Shown here: positions 12,579-23,559 of the stretch, piece by piece
How the letters are laid out: the number at the start of each line of letters is the position of its first letter
How positions within the stretch are numbered: the stretch's first letter is position 1
NCBI GenBank assembly: GCA_034766995.1
Contig: CM068317.1
Location: forward strand, 30,417,001-30,481,000
DNA from: Acanthacorydalis orientalis
Lineage: Eukaryota > Arthropoda > Insecta > Megaloptera > Corydalidae
Length of the DNA stretch: 64,000 nt
Direction: 5' to 3'
Notes under the pieces: generated by a model
Told to the model about the DNA's origin: nothing
What the model saw: the letters and a program-made list of their open reading frames with translations, nothing else
Databases searched by the model: none
Made by a program: the position numbers and the translations under genes

Positions 12579-12836
12579 CTAATTAACCGCTATAGTAAAA
12601 TTCTTTTTGTAGTTCCTCGACATTATCTCCCATCGCAACGTAACTGGTATTACGTAATCGCTTCTTAATAAAACTAGCATGAATTTGTAGGTTGATAATA
12701 ATGACTTAATGGGCGATACGGTTGTAAAACACATCGGTATAATAGTTTCACATAATGAGTTGTTAAAAGAGTCTTTTACGCCGTTCTTCTCCGTCGTACT
12801 TGTTTTATTGGTCGAAGACGTTCCGTCGCTCCCCAT
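12579..12836 (-). CDS. Candidate 85-residue ORF or exon, unknown function
   Basis: The frame starts at an ATG (12,836-12,834) and runs 85 codons to a TAG at 12,579. Unlike the surrounding desert it uses mixed codons with many G/C third positions. The first 27 residues (MGSDGTSSTNKTSTTEKNGV then KDSFNNS) are Ser/Thr/Asn-rich and would be disordered. The remainder is mixed, with a modestly hydrophobic stretch around residues 43-56 and a basic end (SRNYKKNF). I see no signal peptide, catalytic motif or family match, and no convincing splice donor inside. It could be a short gene, the first exon of a spliced gene, or a conserved non-coding patch that is open by chance. A bZIP-type palindrome lies inside it (12,649-12,658). 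Confidence 0.25.
   Translation of the reverse strand: MGSDGTSSTNKTSTTEKNGVKDSFNNSLCETIIPMCFTTVSPIKSLLSTYKFMLVLLRSDYVIPVTLRWEIMSRNYKKNFTIAVN
12649..12658. promoter_or_regulatory. Perfect PAR/C-EBP-type bZIP palindrome
   Basis: The sequence ATTACGTAAT is a perfect palindrome containing TTACGTAA, the site class bound by PAR-bZIP and C/EBP proteins (PDP1/VRILLE in insects). It lies in a GC-richer patch. One site alone is weak evidence. Confidence 0.25.
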
Positions 12837-12859
12837 CGAACAGTCCACGTTTTAATACG

Positions 12860-13650
12860 AAATTATATAATAACGGATTTATATTGTTATGATGTGAAAT
12901 ATGAAAAGCTCGTGAGACGCTTTGTAAAATTAAAATTCGTTAATGGCCCCCGAATATGAATTATCTATGTTTGTATGTGTAATATTAAGTTGTTTATAAT
13001 ACTTTATTTTAAATGATGCACAGCGAAATACGATCACGTATTTCCGTAAATCTCTCTTTATTACGTGTTTAATAATGTATGATTGTGTCTGTATGTATGT
13101 GTGTGCGTACTTAATATCATTTTATATTAAAAAAGTCTGTACAGGCGATTCCGAAACAATTAATCGTGTATATGTATTGCGTTCATTCAACGAAAAGTCA
13201 GTTCTGTGTTACAGTACACTTAACACATGGAATATTATGCTTTGATCGAAAAGTAAAGATGAATAAACACTCTTAGTAAATTATTATAAAAAAAAAATTA
13301 TACTGTTGTGTTAAAGATGGATACGAATTCATCGATTTTTAGAATTTTACAAATAATGAACCGAAAACAACAGTAAAATGAATTCAAATGAAAACAAATA
13401 TAGTTTATTTTTAGACTGGATTGTGAATATTTTCTATTTAGTTGATTTATTTAGTGACATTATTAAAATTAGTCGTCCAGTTCAATCATAGTTTCAAAAT
13501 TACAAGTGAAACCCTATCTGAATCATAAAATTAGTAACCTTATTAGAAAAATTATTAATTTCCATTAGTTTCTATCTTTATAAAATGTGTCTATGTTCAA
13601 TTAAACATTACAATAAATGCTTCATTAGATTTTTTTTTTGTTATATATTT
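12860..13650. other. AT-rich spacer, no gene seen
   Basis: No coding signal or clear repeat was found. Confidence 0.55.
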
Positions 13651-13654
13651 AATA

Positions 13655-14310
13655 CAGAGTTTTCCAATAGACACACTTTTTTAATATGAAATAATACACG
13701 GAATTTACGATGGAATTTCAAGTTTCTTTATTGTAAATAATAGTTGGTGGTATGCTGTTTATAAATGAAAAATAATATCATGTAAGTGACCGCTGTGTGC
13801 TTTCTAATAAGTAACCATTCTTTTGTTAAAATTTTCAATAACATGTCAAACAACTGGGACTCTATCGCACCAATTACTTTTCGGATTTTTATCTTTTAGG
13901 TCGGAAATTGCTTTAGGATTATTGGCGTACATGTATCCTTCAACATGACTCCATAGAAAGAAGCTCGACGGTGTTGAATAGCGGAATCTTGGTGGTCAAT
14001 TAATGTCTCAATTTCTGGAAATAACGTATCCATGAAATTTTGTTCTCAATAAATCGTTTCACCAGCTGTGTGGCTTATATTATTATTATTATTATATCGT
14101 CCTGCTTGATCCACATAGCCTCTAAATCAATATCATCCAATTCTGTTCAAAAAAAATGGTTATCATTGAACAGTCGGTTTCAAATATATCCACCGCTGAC
14201 AAACGAATCATTCGTCATAAGTTCTGGACGAATTATTAATGTTTTTAAGAAATTGCATAATACTTTTCGTATTGCCAGGATCATTAATTTTATATAAAAT
14301 GAATGATGTA
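13655..14310 (-). pseudogene. Decayed IS630-Tc1-mariner transposase (FFLWG-type)
   Basis: Read on the minus strand, the fragments line up in order with a transposase common in insect genomes. ELDDIDLEAMW then QDD (about 14,143-14,095) corresponds to the family's 'MWFQQDGAT' block carrying a catalytic Asp. SHTAGETI follows, then VISRN, PPRF and FFLW (about 13,995-13,950, family 'NGDVNWPPRS-DLTPLDFFLWG'). Next come YANNPKAISDLK and a C-terminal HDIIF before a stop at 13,759. Several frameshifts, stops and an (ATT)n expansion that inserts Ile residues break the frame. A probable terminal repeat starts near 13,656 (complement TGTGTCTATTGGAAAACTCT). The N-terminal half is missing or too decayed to read. 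Assignment to the mariner-like group with Asp/Asp-type catalysis is from motif memory. Confidence 0.7.
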
Positions 14311-15125
14311 TTGATTATAGTGATTTTTTCCAGCTAGACTGGTATCAGGACACGATTTTCGTACCTGGAATTCTTTAGTCCAATAGCTTTCCATCTTAAA
14401 TTCTATAAAAGCCTATAAACCATATACAATGTCTACCAGCAAAGTATGTGTCATGAACTTCCTACCCGACATTCAATGTCAATTGCACTGTATCCCGTGG
14501 AGAGTAGTATAATAGTTTCCCATGTCAATGACATTTAGTAGTCTATAAATGATTACATCATTGGTCACTGGCAAATATTTCTAGCTGCATTATAAAAAAT
14601 GATCATTATATCGATCATACCTACATCAACATTTGTATTCTTTAAGTTATCATTTCTGGTTTCATTTTTCTTTTTTTTTATTTCATTTATGATATATAAA
14701 AAAATTGATAATATGCTGATAAGAAGGGGTAAGGAGCATGAGACAGTATAAGAAACTGCTATCAGATTTGAATTCAGTCTAAACGAAAACTGATTTATCT
14801 ATATTTTTATACGTTTTAACAATACATGAACCATAAATATGTACTATTAAGAAACATTATATTTTATTTTGAATCAGGGTACAGATGAAGCTATCAAATT
14901 TATTTTACTGAAATAAAACTTGTAAATTTTGAATTATAAAATAAACGTGTATGTTTTATATATTTAAAAAGTACATAAAAATTGTTAATTGAAAATTGTT
15001 TTTATTTTTCAAGAATTACATGGATTTTACTTAGTTTTATTTATACTCAGAAATTTAACCCGGGTGCTCGGGTATTAAAACGTATGAATCATATATGATT
15101 AAAATATAAACGTTTGCTAATAGAA
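14311..15125. other. AT-rich spacer, possibly the 5' part of the transposon
   Basis: The stretch 14,311-14,620 is slightly GC-richer and may be the unreadable N-terminal half of the neighbouring transposase. Beyond it nothing is recognised. Confidence 0.4.
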
Positions 15126-15130
15126 ATATT

Positions 15131-15132
15131 AC

Positions 15133-15184
<52 letters not shown>

Positions 15185-15207
15185 GTGTGTGTGTGTGTGT
15201 GTGTATG
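15131..15207. repeat. (TA)n-(TG)n microsatellite
   Basis: About 21 TA units, then CATATG, then about 10 TG units. Confidence 0.95.
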
Positions 15208-15819
15208 TATGTTTCAAAAGTTATATTCGTTCGTTTTTACAGTGCATTGGTTAGAATTCCAATATGTTAATCGCTTAGCTGCAACTGCTTCTTGTTTTAT
15301 ACACACATGTATTTCTCAATATTTATTTATAATTAGTTTGTTAACAAGTTTCTATCTATTAATCTTTCAAATAACTTTTTATCCATAGTACGTTATTTGT
15401 ATGACTTGGATAATACATAAAACATTAAATAATGGAATGTCAGAGTTATGATATGCGTAGGTATGAAATAAACTGAAACTAAGATATGTAAGAATAGCTA
15501 TAGGCATTGTAAAAACCTGATCTGAAAGAATAACTATATATTTTAATAAAGTTCCAACAATTAATTTTCTTAAGTTTGTTAAATTCAAAACAATAACAAC
15601 TGATTAAACCATATCTGGCCTAACTTTTTTTCTCTCTTACATGATTTGACCGCACCGGATTCAACCCATAATCTTTTCCTACTGTTATTAAAAAACTTCT
15701 TAGATTGCTAGCCGTCAGAAATATTTCCAAGAACATCAGAACAAAATAAGTTAGATCTAGACTGGATAAGTCGTTTTAGGTCAGAATTTATCAATAATAA
15801 ATATTATGTCTCTTAAAAT

Positions 15820-15835
15820 TTAGGTTAGGTTAGGT
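15820..15835. repeat. (TTAGG)3 telomere-type motif
   Basis: Three tandem TTAGG units plus one base. This matches the telomere unit of most arthropods, though interstitial GGTTAGGTTAGG motifs are also scattered through insect genomes. It is too short to indicate a telomere here. Confidence 0.6.
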
Positions 15836-16065
15836 AAACTGACTCCAATATCATACCGTGTCTCACCAGACCTAACTTTAAGTTTTCTTATGTTTTTTAT
15901 TGAAAAAATCTACTTAAATTTAATTTGTTAATCATCATAAATCATTCTGTCAAATGTTAAATGTGTTAAAAAAGTTATATCAAATTCAAAAATCAGATAT
16001 TAGTAATTTTTAAAACGCCTCCCAAAAACTAGATAAAATATTTAACACTATTTATAACAAAATTT

Positions 16066-16106
<41 letters not shown>

Positions 16107-16207
16107 ATATTATAGTTAAAAATTTAGTTAGTAAATAATAAAACATTAAAATAAAATGAAATATGCATATTGAAAGACATATATATATATACACATATAT
16201 CCATATA

Positions 16208-16242
<35 letters not shown>

Positions 16243-16270
16243 TAATTAAATAGAAAAATAAATTGTTATA
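15836..16270. other. AT-rich spacer with microsatellites
   Basis: It contains TA+(TG)n at 16,064-16,110 and clustered TA runs at 16,178-16,240. No gene is seen before the candidate exon at 16,292. Confidence 0.5.
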
Positions 16271-16291
16271 ATTAATTTGTTTTCTTTTCAG

Positions 16292-16354
16292 ATCAACTGC
16301 AATCTTATCACTTTGGAAATATTTATAGTCAAGATTCCACGTAGTAGTACAGAA
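16292..16354 (+). CDS. Candidate 63-nt internal or terminal exon
   Basis: A pyrimidine-rich acceptor (TTTTCTTTTCAG, ending 16,291) and a near-consensus donor (GAA|GTAAGT, donor at 16,355) bracket 63 nt. One frame is open throughout (INCNLITLEIFIVKIPRSST then E). Another reads QLQSYHFGNIYSQDST and then stops at TAG, so the segment could also be a stop-containing alternative exon. No protein family is recognised at this length. Chance splice-site pairs occur in AT-rich DNA, so confidence is modest. Confidence 0.3.
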
Positions 16355-16978
16355 GTAAGTAGTTCTTCAAACATTTACGAGCCATAATCTACAGATACAT
16401 GTGCATATAAATTACATAAATACTGTTTGTTCATTTATCATATCTAGACATAACAGGATTCTAGAAACTAGTCATTAAATTGCATGAAAAATAATATGTA
16501 TGAATGAATCTGAACAAAAAAAAAATAAATAACAAGTTTCTCTCATATAATTCAAACGTAGCAAATTATCATCCTATTACACCACTGCATACGCATATGA
16601 TTATTTATTTGTATTTATAAATGAAAAATTAATATCGTATATTAAATAATACCACTGAATTACGTTTGTAACAGTTTACTATAAAATAACTACACAAACA
16701 ATTAAAACGAGCAGATACATAAATTAAACGCATATATATGTATCCAAATACTCATATTTGAATTATAAATCATCTACTTTTACCCTGACATTATTAATTT
16801 GTTTATTTCACCAATGGTTTATAAATCAACCTTGATGTAGCGTGATACAGCGAAAAATTATATGCAAGGCAAATGAATCATATAATATGATTCAATAAAC
16901 ATTATATAGAAGGCAAAAAACACATATCACTTTCGCATAAAAAATATATAAAATATCTATATTAATTCTTATACTCAC

Positions 16979-17030
<52 letters not shown>

Positions 17031-17414
17031 CCACACATACATGTATATATAATTATCATAATTATAGAGAAATAAAAATAGATAGATGAAACTATTTCTA
17101 GTCGAAAATAAATAATAATTTATACAACAAATGCTGTTTCAAAAAGTGATACAAACAGTCTGTCGTTTCATTCCTATATTCAATAAACCGCAATGACGTA
17201 CGTGTAATTTTCTGTCACATTCGTAAATTATGAGTATGTGAATAGAAACGATATATAGTCGTGTCTCTGTCTCACGAAGGGGATACAACAATACTGAAAT
17301 AATAAATTAAGTCGATTCCATATAATACGCATTCAGTTTAATTGTGATTCGTATTTAAAACATATGATTTGGAACTTACTCTCTCTTTATGATCTTTCTT
17401 CTCCCTCTTTCTAT

Positions 17415-17420
<6 letters not shown>
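16355..17420. other. AT-rich spacer, no gene seen
   Basis: It holds an (AC)n-(AT)n tract at 16,974-17,031. No other signal was found. Confidence 0.55.

Positions 17421-17422
<2 letters not shown>

Positions 17423-17488
<66 letters not shown>
17423..17488. repeat. Long (TA)n microsatellite
   Basis: About 32 TA units. Confidence 0.95.
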
Positions 17489-17492
<4 letters not shown>

Positions 17493-17779
17493 TGTATTTA
17501 TATGTACAATATTCGTGGTGTATGCGATATTAAAACATGTGTTTATGACGTCACTGATTGTACCAGGTTCCGAAAGGAACCACGGCACTATACGATTTAC
17601 TTCAGTACTATGATAATTGCATGTTTTATAGATATTTAAAGCACGTTAATTTGTATATGAAGCTTTCGAGGCGCGTTCCATATATTCTTTCTCTTGTTCT
17701 TAGAAGAGATACGAATCCTGTTGACCTCGCCTATGTACTGGATACATGGGGTCAGAACTATGAATTTTCAACCTGTCCG

Positions 17780-17813
<34 letters not shown>
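17780..17813. repeat. (TA)n microsatellite
   Basis: About 16 TA units, 70 bp left of the mariner at 17,882. Confidence 0.95.
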
Positions 17814-17815
<2 letters not shown>

Positions 17816-17881
17816 TTAAAGATAATATTACAATTAATAGTTTATTGAAATATCATATACTTTTTACTCGTTTCTTATATA

Positions 17882-18780
17882 TTAGGTTGGTGTAAAAATA
17901 ATTGTGGTTTTTATCATTTTGGTGCCGATTTTTCTAGTTACCGTTATCTTTTGTTGTAATCATGTGATACATCATTGTAAACAATGAAATTAGAACTACT
18001 GATTTCAACTTATGTCTATTGTTTTCATTCTTTAGTATTGTTAGATATAACCTCTTAAATTAGTTATGGAGAAAAACATTCGCACACTTTTGTTGTATGA
18101 GTTGAAATTGGTACGTAAAGCAACAGAAACTGCTTGAAATATCAAATTTGTTTTTGGCGAAGAGTCGATTAGTAAACTCACAGTTCAATACTAGTTCAAA
18201 AATTTCCTTAATGGGAACGAAAGCTTTGATGATGAGGTGGGTCGTGGACGTCCTTCAACTATAGATAATAATGATTTAAGAACAATTATTGAAGCGGACC
18301 CACGTAAAACAACTCGTGAGGTGACAGAAGAACGCAGAGTTATTCGACATTTGATCCTAATTGGAAACACAAAAAACTGGATAAATGGGTGCTGTATGAA
18401 CTAAACGAACATCAAGCATACGAGGCGATACGAAGTCTGCTCTGCGTTTCTTTTGTGTATCAAAAATGATCCCTTTCTTGATCGCATTGTCATATGTGAT
18501 GAAAAATGGATTCTGTCCAACAATCTCAAACGTTCATTACAGTGGCTAGACCGAAGAGGAGTACCAAAACAATTTCCTAAACCTAAGCGTCATGAAAAAA
18601 AGATTGAGGTCGCTGTTTGGTGGTCGGTAAATTGCATCATGTGCATTATGTGTCCAAACCTGCTGTTTAAGGTGGCTCTACGGTTATGGAAAATCCCTTA
18701 AAAAGATATGAAACTAAACAATTTTGTTAATTAAAACTTTCTGAATGTGATAAAACCAAATTCGGGACGGTTACTGTGTT
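17882..18780 (+). mobile_element. Decayed cecropia/Hsmar1-type mariner
   Basis: The left end TTAGGTTGGTGTAAAAATAA is a mariner terminal repeat beginning beside a TA. After about 180 bp of leader, an ATG at 18,066 opens a transposase remnant. It reads IRTLLLYELKL, then the second helix-turn-helix region, then GRGRPSTIDNNDLRTIIEAD (about 18,240-18,300), TTREV, and after frameshifts NDPFLDRIVICDEKWILSNN (from about 18,462). It goes on through SLQWLDRRGVPKQFPKPKRH and VAVWWS. The Asp of CDEKW is the first catalytic Asp of DD34D mariners. Similarity is lost after about 18,625, so the second and third catalytic Asp residues and a clear 3' terminal repeat are not seen. The remnant has internal stops and is inactive. 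Confidence 0.85.
18453..18701 (+). pseudogene. Mariner transposase catalytic fragment
   Basis: This is the longest open piece (82 codons) of the mariner above. It spans the first catalytic block (FLDRIVICDEKW) and the FPKPK and VAVWWS motifs of cecropia-subfamily transposases. The last 30 residues (from about CIMCIM) no longer resemble the family, which suggests a frameshift or junction with unrelated DNA. Confidence 0.8.
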
Positions 18781-19460
18781 AATTTTTGAGAAAAATATCT
18801 TTAAAAATGCATATTTTAACACGGTCTGTTATGCCATGTCTGTGAGAATAGACAAGAAAACAGACATTTATAAATAACATTTAAAATAATATTTTTTGTA
18901 GCTATAATATGTGGCTCTTATTATCGAAGAAATTACCCAACCCCATAATACACACTAGATAAATATTAATACTTTTTTTTTACAATTCAAGCGTAATTTT
19001 CTAAGAATCACCTTTTAATTCCAAAAACATTTTATCGACTAAAAAAAATTTAGAGATGGTTTATGTCCTGGATAGGTTAGGTCCTGGCGATTTTTTAGGA
19101 ATCGTCAGGTCCTTTCAGAGAATGAAAGAAGTCTATGATAATTATTTTATAAGAAGGCATAACAATTTATATCCGGTATACTAAATAAACAGAAAATTTC
19201 AAAATACTGTTAAGTAGAAAATTTTATAGAAATGAAACTAAAAAATATCAGACAAAGTATATAATACAATATTTGTCATTAATGCATTGTTAAATGTTGT
19301 GTCTGTAACTATTTATTTTTTGTAGAAATAATGAGAAGGGAGGCGTATTATTTTTTTTAAAAAAAAGCTTAATATATATACCATATATTTATATTAATTA
19401 TTGATAACAAAACAATTCTCTATGAAATATAATATTTTTGAGAATTGTTTTTAAATTTTT
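18781..19460. other. AT-rich spacer with one small hairpin
   Basis: Around 19,078-19,112, GGTCCTGGCGATT pairs with AATCGTCAGGTCC across a 6-7-nt loop. Otherwise nothing is seen. Confidence 0.45.
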
Positions 19461-19464
19461 GCCT

Positions 19465-19580
19465 GATAGAATATTTCTCTCTTCAAACTATAAAGAAAAT
19501 TTGAATCAAAATATTCAATGATTAATTATTAATCATCTTTGATTGTTATATGCATTTCGAGGACGTGTCGTCAAAATTGT
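19465..19580. mobile_element. Foldback element, left arm only (copy L)
   Basis: TTCTCTCTTCAAACTATAAA, ATTTGAATCAAAATATTCAA, TGATTAATTATTAATCATC and TTTGATTGTTATATGCATTT follow the family order of the left arm, ending near GAGGACGTGTCGTC. The right arm is not visible. Confidence 0.45.
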
Positions 19581-20930
19581 GACACAGCAAATTCTGTATG
19601 CAACTATGAATATTATTTTATGGGACAAAATATTTTTAACTTTAAATTTGTTATTTAAATCATAAGTACGCCCAACAAAATCTCTGAAATAAATAAATAA
19701 TTATTTATTTATTAAAGCTATTGAAGCTTTTTGTATATAAATGCATTAAATGCAGAAAAAAACATTTTTTTGTAATTTAACAATTAATGTTAAGTTTCGC
19801 GACTTGTTTTTTGGAACTGGCAAAAAAAAAATAATAATTTCCAATAATATAAAATAAATTAAGCCGTTTCCCTAAAATTATACAGGCATAACTAAAATTA
19901 CTAAGGTTTTAATCAACTATCAAACAAAAAAATATCGATTTAAAATATAAAAAAATTGAGAACTCTCTTAAGTTCATTTCAATATTTTACAATATTGTAT
20001 TAATTTGGCAGCCATTTGAAATAGTTAAATAAATTTGTATAATTGGTTATTACATTTAATACATTTCTTGTGTAATTGGTTATATTATCCATATCTTCAA
20101 TCATTTGACATCAAAAAATGGATGAATTCGATCTACAGTTCCAAAAGACAAAAAGATTGGACAATAACGTAACTGAATTTTGTTTCACTTGACTTTAAAA
20201 TTTCCTATTGGTTTTTTTTGCATAATCTGAGTAAATAATTTTGCGGTTTAATCACAGGTTTAACGTACAATTCATACTTAAATTATTCATAGTAATTAAT
20301 ATAAAAAATAATAGCCATAATATATACGATGTAATAGAATAATTGCTGTATAATGTGTTAATATACCACCAAATTCACATGTTATAAAACTTGATAGTAT
20401 GTGCAAAAAAAAAGAAACTTTAACTTTCTTTTTCTTATTCATTGTTATTAACATAACATTCAACTTGTCTAAGTATTTCACGATGTTTTCATAGTTACTT
20501 GTTACCTTTGTTTCACGTATATCATAAAAATCCTGAACATTTATAGCTATAAACTGTAAACATAACAATATAAAAACTATAACTAGAAACTGTAACAACT
20601 CCTAAACACTTATTAACAGCACGGTGCAAGATTAACTGACTCTCCGCATGGACGATGAACAATTTCTTCATTCACTATTAAGACTATGTAAAAAAATGAA
20701 ATGTGTAAATGATTTCAATTATAAATAATGAACTGAGAGAGGAGAATGTTTCAAATTGAGGATTCTTATTATAAAAAAATACGGTCGAGCGAGTAGTAAA
20801 TATCACTGTAAATATTTTTAGTACTAGTAGTTTTTTTTTAAATATTGTTTTTTTCGTTTTATTAATACACGTATTTAATGTTAAAAAAAATTTCCTTTTC
20901 AGTGAAAAGTAATACAGTTCTGACACTCGG
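19581..20930. other. AT-rich spacer, no gene seen
   Basis: Short frames such as 20,296-20,598 (minus, 100 codons) are Ile/Leu/Tyr-rich and composition-driven. Confidence 0.55.
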
Positions 20931-20939
20931 GCGAGCTTT

Positions 20940-21160
20940 TCTTTCACAAATGAATTATTTTTTCACCCCACAAACCATAAATATTTTTTCAATCAAAAAT
21001 ATTTAATAAGTGAATATTGATTGTTTTTGATTGTTGCTTATTCGTATTTCGATGATAATGTCATTATTAGCAGAGAAAAAAGGTACAGAAAATCTGAATA
21101 TTTTTGATCAGAAAGATTTTTTTCAGAACAAAATAAAGTATTCATTTGTGAAAGTTAGAA
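20940..21160. mobile_element. Foldback element, internally shortened (copy B)
   Basis: The left arm is nearly complete (CTTTCACAAATGAATTATTT, CACAAACCATAAATATTTTT, TTTTTGATTGTTGCTTATTC, TCGATGATAATGTCATTATT, AAAGGTACAGAAAATC). It jumps straight to the outer part of the right arm (ATATTTTTGATCAGAAAG ... ATTCATTTGTGAAAG). The ends CTTTCACAAATGAAT and ATTCATTTGTGAAAG are perfect inverted repeats, which helps define the outer part of the family. Confidence 0.6.
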
Positions 21161-21339
21161 CCAGTATTTATATATATATATATATAGTATTGCTGAAAAA
21201 TATTTATAAAACCTTATCTATTTTCTCGCTCGTTGCTGTATTGAATAATAACATTTTAAAAAAATATATTTTTTTGATTTTACCTTTTGGTGAAATTCCA
21301 AATACATATTTCATAAATGAATTTTCCATTCTCCTAGAA

Positions 21340-21440
21340 AGCTCTTTTTTTTCATCACAACTGTTCAATAATTGATCATAGATCATTTTTTATTATTTCT
21401 TATATGCATTTCGATATTGGGATGAGAAAAATGTATATAC
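21340..21440. mobile_element. Foldback element, left arm only (copy M)
   Basis: CATCACAACTGTTCAATAAT, TGATCATAGATCATTTTTTA and CTTATATGCATTTCGATATT follow left-arm order. The right arm is lost. Confidence 0.4.
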
Positions 21441-22000
21441 TAGGACAGAAGTACAAAAAAACTATTGCATCATACTATAATTATTCCACTTAATTTTTAT
21501 TTATTAATAAAATTTTAATTTTAATTATTTTTTAATTAAATATTAAAAAATATATAAATATATTCAAGTTTTTTTTATATCCATGCTCTGTATTAAAAAC
21601 ATTACTTGTTTATAAATAAAATTCTTATTCTGTATCACAAATATTCTATTTCAATATACAAATTTATACAGTTCAAATATAGATTATTTTGTTAATATCT
21701 TGGTACTGTTAAATACTTGGAAACTTCTGATTTTTAGAATAAAAAATTTCATTAAAAATAAGGAAGGAAATTTCGGGACTTGTAAATTTTTATTAAAAAC
21801 CCAAATGAATGTTATAAAACGAGTTAGAAATATTAATTTGTATTAAGCGATCCGTATGAAAACCAATTACAATTGAAAGAACATTTTCTATAAATTTTCA
21901 GTAAATAAATATCAAAATATCGTTATTTAATCTTATGTTTTCAATGTTTAAGTCCATAAAATAAAATAAAATGTTATAAAACTGAAATTATCCGATTCTT
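21441..22000. other. AT-rich spacer, no gene seen
   Basis: No supported feature. Confidence 0.55.
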
Positions 22001-22002
22001 AG

Positions 22003-22185
22003 AACTACAATACAGCTCTAGAATTGTGACTAACTTCACTTTCACAAATTAATTCTTTTTCACCTTACATACCACCTAAATGTATATAAGAAACAATCAC
22101 ATACGATTAATAATCATTTATTGAACATTTTTGATCAGAAAAAAATATGGTTTGCAAGAGGAAAAATAATTCACTTGCCAAATAA
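22003..22185. mobile_element. Foldback element, core deleted (copy D)
   Basis: The outer left arm (CACTTTCACAAATTAATTCT, TTTTTCACCTTACATACCAC) is joined by a short middle to the right arm (ATTAATAATCATTTATTGAA, CATTTTTGATCAGAAAAAA, ATGGTTTGCAAGAGGAAAAA). The GCATTTCGATGACG core is absent. Confidence 0.55.
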
Positions 22186-23555
22186 AACTTTTAGAATCAT
22201 AATAATTTCTAAACTTTTCCATTTATAGCAACTGTAGCGAAATAGATATGATCATATCTGTCATATCTAATGATTACAGTTAAAATTTTAAATTTAATTG
22301 TTTATTACTTGTCTACTTTCATTAAAGGTAGTAAATGTTTCCTCAAAAAAAAAATAGTGAATGCATTTGAATTAAAAGAGATACGTAATAAATAATATGT
22401 AAAGTTGCATTTACCATATTTTCAAACATTGTTTTCAAATCTTACTTATACTCACGTAAAACGAAGACAGGAATCTTCAGTACCAATGTTAAATCAATCC
22501 CCATGTATGGATGTGAAACAATTCACATACAGAATAATTGACAGAACACACATCATTTTTAGAAAGTGTTTCAAATGAATTTACTAAAAATTATATGCCT
22601 AACATTATAAAAAATTAAGAAAACTTATTTCTCAAAACTCTATAGAAGAATTAAAAAAAAATAGATTAGGTTTATTAGAGAAGACATAAAAATGTAAGCA
22701 AACAGGTATTTTATCCGAATCTTCATGATATATGTATAAGCTTACATATATCCTGCAGATTCAGTTCAAATAGCATTTATTTATATTTTTCTCTCTTAAA
22801 ATAATCAAAAATAATTCATTTCTCAATTAGACCTAAAATATGAAAGTAAGATGATATTTTAATGTATGGATAGTAGTAGAAGTTTCAGTTTCCAACAGGT
22901 ATCGTTAAAAAATCATTGAAAAAACTTTATACGTCCCTGAGGAGCTTTAAAACACAACTTTGTATGTTATATATATATATGACTACAATTAAAATACATA
23001 TGATACTTGTATTTAAATGTAGAACAATTTATCATTTTATAATTGAATAAACCGATAAAAAATAACTAATCGTGATTCTACTTACAAATAAAAGAAAGAA
23101 GTATTTTTTTTCTAGATCAGTGAACTTTGAATGTGAAATATTAACCTCACCCCAACATCAGGTGGTTATAGCCTATGATGGTATTTACTGACATGCATCG
23201 TCTAATGCAGTATTGCAGTAATGCATGCGCCAATGCAGTTTTTTTATGACGTATGTGATTTGCTAGAAGAAATTAAGATTCACTTATAGAACTGCATTTT
23301 ACGAGTATATATCAACACATGAATATATACATGCATAACTACTTATTCTATAAATGTTTCTAGAAGTTGTTTGACTGAAAATATAAGAAGTGGTAATTTC
23401 CTTTTCTGTTTAATTTATGATACGTACTTAACTATATTTTTATTAGTAGAATAAGAATAAATTAATGAAATTATCATCTCAAATATGTATTCTTCAATTC
23501 TAACTCTGATCAGTCAATTTACTTAATATATATATAATAAATAAGTATTTTTTTC
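22186..23555. other. AT-rich spacer with a possible retroelement trace
   Basis: At about 22,480-22,700, plus-strand fragments MYGCETI and RRIKKK- or RLGLLEKT-like words vaguely recall non-LTR reverse transcriptase C-termini. They are too decayed to annotate. The remainder is plain AT-rich DNA. Confidence 0.4.
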
Positions 23556-23559
23556 ACAA

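Noticed and set aside
20296..20598. 100-codon hydrophobic minus frame as a membrane protein
   Set aside because: Poly-Leu/Ile/Phe/Tyr content is expected from AT-rich DNA, and there is no island, codon bias or motif.
22480..22720. Non-LTR reverse transcriptase trace (MYGCETI)
   Set aside because: Only scattered short words resemble the family, too little to annotate as a pseudogene.
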